Of a stretch of 64,000 bases of DNA, positions 19,577 to 27,636 are shown piece by piece. Both the position numbers and the translations under genes were made by a program. The first letter of the stretch is position 1; each line of letters begins with the position of its first letter. The notes beneath the pieces were generated by a model that had not been told where the DNA came from, ran no database searches, and saw nothing but the letters and a program-made list of their open reading frames with translations. The stretch lies in assembly GCA_016788045.1 (NCBI GenBank), contig JAEUTG010000052.1:1-64000 (forward strand), written 5' to 3'. The DNA is from Bacteroidales bacterium. GTDB taxonomy: Bacteria > Bacteroidota > Bacteroidia > Bacteroidales > Lentimicrobiaceae.

Positions 19577-21862
19577 ATGAGAAAAATCAGTCTTTTAATA
19601 GCAGTGATGATCGCTGCTGTTTATTTACAGGCACAACCGCTTCCGCAGGAGGTTAAAATGAAGCAGTTTATTGACGATCTGATGTCAAAAATGACCCTTG
19701 AAGAAAAGATCGGCCAGCTGAACCTTCCCGGAGCGGGTGATTTCACCACAGGGCAAACGGCCAATACCGATATCGGAAAGAAGATTGTTGAAGGTAAGGT
19801 CGGTGGTTTGTTTAACATCAGCACAGCCGCCAAGATCCGCAGTGTGCAGCAGGTTGCCGTTGAAAAAAGCCGCCTGAAAATTCCGCTGATCTTCGGCATG
19901 GATGTCATTCACGGGTACAAATCCGTATTCCCGATTCCACTCGGGTTAAGTTGTTCATGGGATATGGATCTGATTGAGCAGAGTGCCCGTATTGCAGCAC
20001 AGGAAGCCAGTGCTGACGGCATCTGCTGGACCTTCTCCCCCATGGTCGACATCAGCCGCGATCCGCGCTGGGGCCGCATTGCTGAAGGCAACGGTGAAGA
20101 CCCATACCTGGGCAGTGAAATTGCAAAAGCCATGGTTAGGGGTTACCAGGGAAAAGACCTCACGGCAAACAATACCATCATGGCATGTGTAAAACATTAT
20201 GCGCTTTATGGTGCACCCGATGCCGGACGCGACTACAATACCGTGGATATGAGTCATCAACGCATGTACAACGAATACTTCCCGCCCTACAAGGGTGCTG
20301 TGGATGCCGGCGTTGGCAGTGTAATGGCTTCATTCAACGAAGTGGACGGGATTCCCGCCACAGCAAACAAATGGCTGATGACCGATGTTTTGCGCGATCA
20401 GTGGGGATTTGGTGGCTTTGTGGTAACCGATTATACCGGAATCAACGAAATGATTGACCATGGAATGGGAGACCTGAAAACCGTATCGGCCCTGGCCCTC
20501 AAAGCCGGGATTGACATGGACATGGTTGGCGAAGGATTTCTGACCACCCTTGAAAACTCACTCAGGGAAGGTAAAATTTCCGTTCAGATGATCGACAACG
20601 CCTGCCGCCGCATTCTGGAAGCCAAATACAAACTCGGTCTTTTTGATGATCCATACCGCTATTGTGACCTGAACAGGGCTGCCTCAGAAGTCTATACAGA
20701 GGCCAACCGCAATCAGGCAAGAAAAACAGCCAGTGAAAGTTTTGTACTGCTCAGGAACCAGAACAACCTGCTTCCGCTGAAAAAAAATGCTAAAATTGCC
20801 CTCGTAGGCCCCCTGGCCGATAATCGTCTGAACATGTGCGGCACCTGGACAGTAGCCGGCGATTTCGAAAAAGCCATTTCCGTTAAGGATGGCATCGCTA
20901 TGGTAACCGGAAAACCGGAGTTGATCACTTATGCCAAAGGCTCAAACATTGTCGCCGATTCGGCCCTCGAAGCCAGAATCGGAATGTTTGGCAAAGCTAC
21001 CGGCTGGGACAGCCGGCCGGCTGAGGTGGTAATCGCTGAAGCAGTGAAAGCATCGCAGAATGCCGATGTGATTGTCGCCGTTATGGGCGAAGCTGCAGAA
21101 TCGAGTGGCGAAAGCTCCAGCATGTCGGATATTGAGCTTCCTGAGAATCAGCGCGATCTGCTTAAAGCGCTGCTCAGAACAGGTAAACCCGTGGTGATGG
21201 TTCTGTTTACCGGAAGACCCTTGGCCATCAAATGGGAAGAAGAAAATATACCGGCAATCCTGAACGTTTGGTTCGGCGGAAGTGAGGCCGGAGCTGCTGT
21301 GGCTGATGTGCTTTTCGGCGATGTTGTTCCCTCCGGCAAACTCACCACTACATTCCCTCAGAACACCGGTCAGATTCCTATGCATTACAACCACAAAAAT
21401 ACCGGCCGGCCGCTTGCCGAAGGTCAATGGTTCAGCAAATTCCGCTCAAATTACCTCGATGTGTCCAACGACCCGCTTTATCCCTTCGGATTCGGACTCA
21501 GCTACACAAACTTCAACTACAGTGACATCAACCTGAGCAGCAACACCATGAAACCGGAGGGGAAAATTGAGGTGAGTGTTTCTGTAACCAACACCGGAAA
21601 TTATGACGGTAAAGAGGTTGTTCAGTTGTACATCCGCGACTTGGTGGGTTCTGTTACCAGACCAGTGAAAGAGCTGAAAGATTTCTCAAAGGTCTTCATC
21701 AAAAAAGGTGAAACCAAAAAGGTAAGCTTCACCATTGATATTGAAGATCTTAAATTCTACAATTACGAGCTGAAACATGTGGCTGAACCCGGAGAATTCA
21801 AGGTCTTTGTTGGTGGGAACTCGAGGGACGTAAAAGAAGCCTCCTTCGTATTAACAGAATAA
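19577..21862 (+). CDS. GH3 beta-glucosidase (BglX type)
   Basis: A 761-residue periplasmic enzyme with a signal peptide (to about residue 19), starting 2 bp after the GH43 gene. It has the GH3 N-terminal barrel with the nucleophile Asp285 in GFVVTDYTG, the upstream landmarks GMDVIHGYKSVFPIPLG and DPRWGRIAEGNGEDPYLG, the C-terminal alpha/beta domain (SFVLLRNQNNLLPL) and a final fibronectin-III-like domain (VSVTNTGNYDGKEVVQLYI). Length and order match BglX-type beta-glucosidases. Some Bacteroidota members of this family, found beside GH144 genes, act on sophorose-type beta-1,2-linked oligosaccharides, which supports the proposed pathway. An intrinsic terminator follows at 21890. Confidence 0.93.
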   Translation: MRKISLLIAVMIAAVYLQAQPLPQEVKMKQFIDDLMSKMTLEEKIGQLNLPGAGDFTTGQTANTDIGKKIVEGKVGGLFNISTAAKIRSVQQVAVEKSRLKIPLIFGMDVIHGYKSVFPIPLGLSCSWDMDLIEQSARIAAQEASADGICWTFSPMVDISRDPRWGRIAEGNGEDPYLGSEIAKAMVRGYQGKDLTANNTIMACVKHYALYGAPDAGRDYNTVDMSHQRMYNEYFPPYKGAVDAGVGSVMASFNEVDGIPATANKWLMTDVLRDQWGFGGFVVTDYTGINEMIDHGMGDLKTVSALALKAGIDMDMVGEGFLTTLENSLREGKISVQMIDNACRRILEAKYKLGLFDDPYRYCDLNRAASEVYTEANRNQARKTASESFVLLRNQNNLLPLKKNAKIALVGPLADNRLNMCGTWTVAGDFEKAISVKDGIAMVTGKPELITYAKGSNIVADSALEARIGMFGKATGWDSRPAEVVIAEAVKASQNADVIVAVMGEAAESSGESSSMSDIELPENQRDLLKALLRTGKPVVMVLFTGRPLAIKWEEENIPAILNVWFGGSEAGAAVADVLFGDVVPSGKLTTTFPQNTGQIPMHYNHKNTGRPLAEGQWFSKFRSNYLDVSNDPLYPFGFGLSYTNFNYSDINLSSNTMKPEGKIEVSVSVTNTGNYDGKEVVQLYIRDLVGSVTRPVKELKDFSKVFIKKGETKKVSFTIDIEDLKFYNYELKHVAEPGEFKVFVGGNSRDVKEASFVLTE

Positions 21863-21889
21863 GTACAGGGCAATTCATTGATTACGGAG

Positions 21890-21924
21890 ATCCTGCAGAT
21901 TTTCTTTCTGCAGGATTTCTTTTT
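21890..21924 (+). terminator. Intrinsic terminator of the glycoside hydrolase operon
   Basis: ATCCTGCAG (21890-21898) and CTGCAGGAT (21908-21916) form a perfect 9-bp stem with a 9-nt loop, followed by TTCTTTTT, 28 bp after the GH3 stop codon. Confidence 0.85.
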
Positions 21925-21988
21925 CATATCTGGCGGTCAACTTCAGGAAGCAAACTCATATTTCAAACAGACAACACTGATATAAAAA

Positions 21989-22019
21989 TTTGAATGATAG
22001 GATTATTACCGTATATTTA
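21989..22019 (+). promoter_or_regulatory. Bacteroidota-type promoter for the hybrid kinase gene
   Basis: TTTG at 21989-21992 and TAtaTTTA at 22012-22019 are separated by 19 bp, which fits TTTG-N19-21-TAnnTTTG with one mismatch in the last base. It lies between the terminator of the hydrolase operon and the ATG at 22094, leaving a leader of about 65 nt. Confidence 0.55.
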
Positions 22020-22093
22020 TAACTTTTTAAAGTGTTTTCTCAGATATCCTGAGAATTAAAACAGGCATCTTTTTCCAGAAGTAAAAAGATTCT

Positions 22094-23434
22094 ATGCACA
22101 TGAAGAAGGTACTTTTTGAATATCGATTCACAATGATGTATCTGATACTGGGGTTCTTATGGATTCTGTTCTCCGACAAAATCCTTGGGTCCTTTATCGA
22201 TGATCATGATACCCTGATTCGGGTTCAGACCTATAAAGGATGGTTTTATGTTGCCACCACTGCCCTGCTTTTCTATTACTATCTCCGGTTCCACCTGATT
22301 AAACTGAGAAAAGCCGAACGCCAGGCCATTGAGAGCGACAAGCTGAAGACAGCTTTCCTTCAGAACATCTCCCATGAAATCAGAACGCCGATGAATGGAA
22401 TCATCGGTTTTACAAGCCTTCTTGATGATGAAGAACTGGATTATAAACAGAGAAAAGAGTATATTGATACCATTACCAAAAGTTCAAACCGCCTGCTGGA
22501 GCTGATCAATCAGATTCTCGACATCAGCCTGATTGAATCGGGAAGCGTTAAAGTACACAACGAACCGTTAAAACTGAACGCATTTATTGACGGCTTGTGT
22601 GAAAACTGGCGGAACAGAGCCAACCCGGCAGTGGATTTCTCGTGTGAACAAAACAGAAACTACCAGACACTGACCATCCTTACCGATGAATACAAATTCA
22701 GCCAGATTCTCAACAACATCATCGGGAATGCGGTGAAATTTACCGAAAAGGGGCATATTAAATTATGGTATAAAATTGAAGGTCAGGAACTTGTATTCTT
22801 TGTTGAAGATACCGGAATAGGCATCCCAACAGAAGATCAGAACGATGTTTTCAACAGTTTCAGGAAAGTTGAACGGGCCGGAGCTGAGAAATTCTACGAT
22901 GGTACAGGCCTGGGATTGACCATCTGCCAGCACAACATCAAGCTGCTGAAAGGAAAAATCACCTTTGAATCAGCTACTGACAGAGGGACAACCTTCAGAA
23001 TCAGTATTCCCTTCATTCCGGTTGATGGTTATGAAGAAGAACTTTCCGATCATGTTCTTGGTGATTCAAAGAACATTACCATCCTGGTTGCCGACGATGA
23101 AATCATCAATTTTCAGTATATTGATGAACTGCTCAAGGGCACCAGCATCAGCCTTATTCATGCTTTCAACGGTTTGGATGCCATTCAGCACTGCAAAAAA
23201 AACCAGAATATCTCGCTGGTACTCATGGATTTAAAAATGCCTGTTGTCAACGGCGTTGAAGCAGCCAGAACCATCCGGCAACACCGGCCTGGTCTGCCTG
23301 TAATCGCACAATCAGCCTATCTTACCAAATATGCTGAGCAGCCCGAACTTCATGGAATTTTCAATGAGTCAATCACCAAACCCTTTCTCAGGGAAGAATT
23401 ACTCTCGGCCATTGCCAAAAGCCTGAATCAGTAG
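22094..23434 (+). CDS. Membrane-bound hybrid histidine kinase
   Basis: A 446-residue protein with two transmembrane segments at about residues 13-30 and 52-70 framing a short periplasmic loop of some 20 residues, a HisKA domain with His94 in SHEIRTPMNG, a HATPase domain (NNIIGNAVKFT, DTGIGIP, GTGLGLTIC) and a C-terminal receiver with Asp379 in LMDLKMPVVNG. There is no PAS domain and the periplasmic part is too small to bind a glycan, so it differs from the hybrid two-component sensors that control Bacteroides polysaccharide loci, which carry a large periplasmic propeller and an AraC output domain. It has its own promoter and follows the hydrolase operon; a regulatory link is possible but unproven. 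A second ATG lies two codons downstream. Confidence 0.9.
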   Translation: MHMKKVLFEYRFTMMYLILGFLWILFSDKILGSFIDDHDTLIRVQTYKGWFYVATTALLFYYYLRFHLIKLRKAERQAIESDKLKTAFLQNISHEIRTPMNGIIGFTSLLDDEELDYKQRKEYIDTITKSSNRLLELINQILDISLIESGSVKVHNEPLKLNAFIDGLCENWRNRANPAVDFSCEQNRNYQTLTILTDEYKFSQILNNIIGNAVKFTEKGHIKLWYKIEGQELVFFVEDTGIGIPTEDQNDVFNSFRKVERAGAEKFYDGTGLGLTICQHNIKLLKGKITFESATDRGTTFRISIPFIPVDGYEEELSDHVLGDSKNITILVADDEIINFQYIDELLKGTSISLIHAFNGLDAIQHCKKNQNISLVLMDLKMPVVNGVEAARTIRQHRPGLPVIAQSAYLTKYAEQPELHGIFNESITKPFLREELLSAIAKSLNQ

Positions 23435-23476
23435 TTTTCCTGATTTCTCTACCGGTGATGCAGCTTCATCCGTCAT

Positions 23477-23509
23477 TTTGCTTTTCAATTCCTTAAATAC
23501 TTACTTTTG
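23477..23509 (+). promoter_or_regulatory. Consensus Bacteroidota promoter
   Basis: TTTG at 23477-23480 and TActTTTG at 23502-23509 are separated by 21 bp, an exact match to the TTTG-N19-21-TAnnTTTG pattern. It sits 50 bp before the ATG at 23560. Confidence 0.75.
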
Positions 23510-23559
23510 CCCTCCCGGTCGGGTAACCTTTGTTTGTTTCAACCTTCGGGATTCTATTT

Positions 23560-24735
23560 ATGCAAAAGATTAAAACGCTGATCTTTCTTATACTCGGGTT
23601 TACCTTCAGTGGAAATGCCTGGTCACAGAATTTCGGGATACTCCGTTTCGGAACAGAACCGACCCTCGACATCATCACGTGGAATCTCGAGTATTTTCCG
23701 AAAGAAGGCCAGACAACCATAAGCTATCTTACCTCTGCCATTCAGGCCATTGATCCCGACATTGTCGCCTGTCAGGAAATTGAAGATGTAAATCTTTTTA
23801 ACCAGCTTGTTTCAAACCTGGATGGCTATGAAGGTTATACCGGTCCGGATGATTACCTCAATCTGGCTTTTATTTACAAAACCGGTACTGTATCCATCAA
23901 CAGCATTTACGAAATTTACACTGCTTCACAGTACTCTTCTCAGTTTCCCCGCCCGCCGCTGGTGATGGATTTTACCTTCATGGGTCACAGATTTTTTCTG
24001 ATCAACAACCACCTTAAATGCTGCGGTGATGGCATCATGGATACCGGCGACCCCGGTGATGAAGAAACACGGCGCTACCGGGCCTGCAACCTGCTCAGGC
24101 AGTATATCAGCACGACCCTTCCTGAAGAAATGGTGTTGGTTAATGGTGATATGAATGATGAGCTTACCGATAACCCGGAAAACAATGTTTTTCAACTCAT
24201 TATAAATGATACGGAGAATTTCAGGTTCGCCGATATGGCGATAGCCGAAGGTAGTAGTTCCAATTGGTCTTACCCGTCGTGGCCCTCGCACATTGATCAC
24301 ATCTTTATTACCAATGAACTGTTTTCAGCTTTGGACAACCCAGGCTCATCAGTCCAGACCATCCGGGTTGACGATGCTTTTCAGGGAGGTTACTGGGTTT
24401 ATCAGGATTACATTTCTGATCACCGGCCCGTCGGTATCAAGCTGAGTTTACCGGCTGATCTGGGCACAGAAACACCAGACCTGAGCGGAAACAGCCTGAT
24501 ATGTACACCCAATCCATCCGCAGGAGGCACAACGGTTTCATTTCCTATCCTGCAGTCTGAAGCAAGCCTCACACTCACCGACATGCATGGCAGATTGGTC
24601 AGACAATGGCCTGTCGGCAAAGGAAATTCGAAAGCTGTAATCCATACCGGTGAATTTCCTGCAGGACTATATTTCATCAGGCTTTCAGAAGCTGATGGCA
24701 ATCAACATGTTGCGAGGGTGGTATTTACACGGTAA
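23560..24735 (+). CDS. Secreted endonuclease/exonuclease/phosphatase-family protein, T9SS cargo
   Basis: A 391-residue exported protein. After a signal peptide (IFLILGFTFSGNAWSQ) comes an endonuclease/exonuclease/phosphatase fold with its catalytic landmarks: DIITWNLEYF (Asn), IVACQEIED (Glu), LVNGDMNDE (Asp, Asn), SHIDHIFI and SDHRPVGIKL (His). The last 75 residues or so are a T9SS type A sorting domain (CTPNPSAGGTTVSFPI ... GLYFIRL ... VARVVFTR). It should be secreted and either released or attached to the surface, acting as a nuclease or a phosphodiesterase; the substrate is unknown. I use the ATG at 23560 because the upstream extension would begin with TTG and spoil the signal peptide. 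Confidence 0.88.
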   Translation: MQKIKTLIFLILGFTFSGNAWSQNFGILRFGTEPTLDIITWNLEYFPKEGQTTISYLTSAIQAIDPDIVACQEIEDVNLFNQLVSNLDGYEGYTGPDDYLNLAFIYKTGTVSINSIYEIYTASQYSSQFPRPPLVMDFTFMGHRFFLINNHLKCCGDGIMDTGDPGDEETRRYRACNLLRQYISTTLPEEMVLVNGDMNDELTDNPENNVFQLIINDTENFRFADMAIAEGSSSNWSYPSWPSHIDHIFITNELFSALDNPGSSVQTIRVDDAFQGGYWVYQDYISDHRPVGIKLSLPADLGTETPDLSGNSLICTPNPSAGGTTVSFPILQSEASLTLTDMHGRLVRQWPVGKGNSKAVIHTGEFPAGLYFIRLSEADGNQHVARVVFTR

Positions 24736-24756
24736 AGCCTTCCCCATTTAGCTTTG
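24724..24756 (+). promoter_or_regulatory. Probable promoter for the FtsX-type permease gene
   Basis: TAgcTTTG at 24749-24756 matches the -7 element; TTTA at 24724-24727, 21 bp upstream, is one base off the -33 element and overlaps the end of the preceding gene. The leader to the ATG at 24879 would be about 115 nt. Confidence 0.4.
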
Positions 24757-24878
24757 TAACCAAAATTCTGAATCCCCGTTCAGGAATTGTCGACTGGCAA
24801 CGTAACATTTTGCCGGACTAAGCGTCATAGAGGTACTGAAATCAATAACAACAAAAGTACCCAATTCCCTTATATTTT

Positions 24879-27302
24879 ATGCTCAGAGATTTGCTCAAAC
24901 ACAGTATCCGCGCGTTAAGCAGACAAAAATCCTATGTACTGATCAACATTCTGGGCCTGTCAACCGGAATCGCCTCAGGACTGATCATTGCCCTGTTTAT
25001 CATTCATGAACTGAGTTACGATCAGTTTCATGAAAAAAAAGACCGGATTCACCGGTTGATCCTCAGTGGAAAAATCAGCGGGCAGGAACTGAAGGTTTGC
25101 TCATCCTGCGCTCCCATCGGCCCGGCCATGAAAGCCGAAATCCCCGAGGTTCAGGATTTTCTGCGCATCAACAACTGGGGGGAAACCATTATAAAGTACA
25201 ACGAATCTTTTTTCAGCGAAGATCATTTTATTGAGGCAGATTCCTCCTTCTTTGATTTTTTCTCCATCCCCTTACTGAGAGGCAATGCTTCCACAGCCCT
25301 GACATCGCCTCATACAGTCGTGATCAGCGAAACCACAGCCCTTAAAATGTTCGGTAATACAGATCCACTGGATAAACTGCTGAAAGTAGGTACGGATACC
25401 ACCCTTTACAGGGTAACGGGTGTTTTCGGGGATATCCCGGAAACAAGCCATTTCGGGGCAAACATGATCGGTTCATTTACCACCAATCCGCGATCAACGG
25501 ATCAGCAATGGCTGGCCAACAGCTTCAGCACTTATGTCATGCTATACCCTGATGCAGACCCAGCTACGGTAAACGCCAAAACCGACAGCCTGATCATCAA
25601 ATATGTAGGGCCTCAGATATTACAGATTCTTGGAATAACACTGGCTGATTTTACCGCTTCCGGCAACAGGTACAACATCTACCTTCAACCACTTACGCAG
25701 GCTCACCTCGATCCATCGGTTCAACAGGATATGAAACCTGCCGGCGATCCGCGGTATCTCTGGATCTTTGGCAGCATTGCCGTATTGATCGTGATCATTG
25801 CCTCCATCAACTTTATGAACCTTTCCACGGCCTATGCTTCCAGAAGGGCCAGGGAAATAGGCATTAAAAAAGTTGTCGGTTCCACGAGGGGTAAACTCAT
25901 CGGACAGTTTCTTACTGAAACCATTCTGCTCTCATTGCTTTCGCTGATTGTCGCCATCATGATGACCGAACTCAGCCTGCCCTGGTTCAATCAGTTGCTC
26001 GATACCCAGCTCAGTGTCGGTTACTTCAGCAATTGGTTTACCTTGCCTGTGATGGTCCTGATTACGGTGCTTATCGGGTTTCTGGCAGGCAGTTATCCGG
26101 CATTTTACCTATCCTCATTCAATCCATACATGGTTTTAAAAGGCAGGCTAACCAAAAGCAGGGCAAATGTCAATCTCCGGAGTGTGCTGGTGGTGGTTCA
26201 GTTTACCATTTCCATAGTGCTGATTTCAGGCACCCTGATCATGTACAGGCAGATCAACTATATGCAGACAAAAGACCTGGGTTTTGACAAGGAACATGTG
26301 TTGGTAATTAAACGGGCAGAAGCACTGGGAGATAAAATACCTGCATTTAAAAACTCATTGCTTCAGATATCCGGAGTCGTGTCAGCGTCAGCCTCAACGG
26401 CTGTTCCCGGGCATGGCAACAACAACAACGGTTATATGATCAAAGGCCGGCCGGAAGAAACATTTCTGATGCAGACAAACTGGGTAGACTACGATTACCT
26501 GAAAACCTACGGACATACCATGCAGTCAGGCCGCTTCTTCGATCCGGGAACAGCAACCGATAAAGAAGCTTGTCTCATCAATGCGGAAGCAGTTAAAGAC
26601 TTTCAGCTGGGCAATCCATTTGAAACCAGGGTAATACTCCCGGGCGACACCGAAGACAATCAGAGAATTGCCCCTGTTATCGGTGTGGTAACCGATTTCC
26701 ATTTTGAATCACTCAGAAGTGAAATCAGTCCGCACATCATGCTTTTCCGCAACGATGATGTCCGTTGGGGTTATATCAGTATAAGGCTGGCACCTTCGGC
26801 CGGAAAGAATACTCTGCAGGCCATTGAAAAGGTATGGGAACAGTATGCTTCCAGCGACCCCATGCAATATTTCTTTATGGATAAGGATGCAGAACAGATG
26901 TACAAAAATGAGCAGCAGAATGCCAGACTGTCCATTGTTTTTACCGTCATCGCCATTCTTATCGCCTCACTCGGACTTTATGGACTGACAGCCTATACCG
27001 TTCAGCAACGTACCCGTGAAATCGGCATCCGGAAAACATTCGGGGCTTCGGTCACCAGTATCTGGTATATGATAGCCCGGAATATCATTACCCTGATCAT
27101 CATTTCATTGTTTACAGCCATGCCAGTAATCTATCTGGTGGCCGATAACTGGCTCAATAAATACCACTACCGTATCCATCCCGGCTGGATGGATTATTCA
27201 TTCGGCTTTGCTGTTGCCCTGATTATCGCCATCGCTACCATCAGTTACAGGGCGGTAAGTGCCGCCAGGGCAAACCCGGCTATTTCACTCAAATATGAGT
27301 AA
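24879..27302 (+). CDS. FtsX/MacB-type ABC transporter permease
   Basis: An 807-residue membrane protein with the layout common in Bacteroidota: N-terminal transmembrane helix (about 20-42, in LINILGLSTGIASGLIIALFI without its ends), MacB-type periplasmic domain, an FtsX block of membrane helices (about 290-410) ending in RREIGIKK-like sequence (SRRAREIGIKKVVGST), a second helix and periplasmic domain (about 430-680) and a second FtsX block (TREIGIRKTFGAS at about 710). These permeases act with a separate ATPase to move lipoproteins, peptides or drugs, or to drive mechanotransmission. No ATPase gene is adjacent, so its partner must be encoded elsewhere and the cargo is unknown. Confidence 0.9.
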   Translation: MLRDLLKHSIRALSRQKSYVLINILGLSTGIASGLIIALFIIHELSYDQFHEKKDRIHRLILSGKISGQELKVCSSCAPIGPAMKAEIPEVQDFLRINNWGETIIKYNESFFSEDHFIEADSSFFDFFSIPLLRGNASTALTSPHTVVISETTALKMFGNTDPLDKLLKVGTDTTLYRVTGVFGDIPETSHFGANMIGSFTTNPRSTDQQWLANSFSTYVMLYPDADPATVNAKTDSLIIKYVGPQILQILGITLADFTASGNRYNIYLQPLTQAHLDPSVQQDMKPAGDPRYLWIFGSIAVLIVIIASINFMNLSTAYASRRAREIGIKKVVGSTRGKLIGQFLTETILLSLLSLIVAIMMTELSLPWFNQLLDTQLSVGYFSNWFTLPVMVLITVLIGFLAGSYPAFYLSSFNPYMVLKGRLTKSRANVNLRSVLVVVQFTISIVLISGTLIMYRQINYMQTKDLGFDKEHVLVIKRAEALGDKIPAFKNSLLQISGVVSASASTAVPGHGNNNNGYMIKGRPEETFLMQTNWVDYDYLKTYGHTMQSGRFFDPGTATDKEACLINAEAVKDFQLGNPFETRVILPGDTEDNQRIAPVIGVVTDFHFESLRSEISPHIMLFRNDDVRWGYISIRLAPSAGKNTLQAIEKVWEQYASSDPMQYFFMDKDAEQMYKNEQQNARLSIVFTVIAILIASLGLYGLTAYTVQQRTREIGIRKTFGASVTSIWYMIARNIITLIIISLFTAMPVIYLVADNWLNKYHYRIHPGWMDYSFGFAVALIIAIATISYRAVSAARANPAISLKYE

Positions 27303-27636
27303 GGGTTCATTGGACTTTTGCTATGCCGGCAATCTGGCTGAACATGCATGTCAGAAAAAAAACCTGATTCAGCTTGATTGAACAGGCACAGTCAAGCTGT
27401 GTGAACATTCATTTCACAGCGAAAAGGGAGCAGGCTGATTTTCCATAAACCAGTTTCTGCCGACCAACCGGTGTTTTTTACCGACCAGTAAGCCACTTTT
27501 ACCGACCAAATCAAATTAACATTAATTGGCTAATTATCATTGACTTATACACAATAATCTCCCTGTTAAAACGCTAATATTGCATCCTCCGCACGCTTGA
27601 ATCACCTTTTCGTCTGATGGTTTAATTTACCTGTTT
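27303..27636 (+). other. Intergenic region upstream of a T9SS cargo gene
   Basis: 334 bp without a gene. Apart from the phased repeats listed separately it shows a weak -7-like TAatATTG at 27575-27582 with no matching -33 element, and A+T-rich sequence from 27510 to 27560. Confidence 0.5.
27460..27508. promoter_or_regulatory. Three direct repeats spaced 21 bp, probable operator
   Basis: CCGACCA occurs at 27460-27466, 27481-27487 and 27502-27508, exactly 21 bp apart, each preceded by a T-rich stretch, so the shared element is about 13 bp (TTTTTACCGACCA or close). The spacing of two helical turns puts the copies on one face of the DNA. Direct repeats with about 21-22 bp period are typical of LytTR-family binding sites, but no LytTR gene is in this window and the sequence differs from the classical core as I know it. 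It lies 128 bp before the ATG at 27637. Confidence 0.55.

Noticed and set aside
12466..21862. Classical polysaccharide utilisation locus with SusC/SusD
   Set aside because: No TonB-dependent receptor or SusD-like gene is present in or next to the operon.
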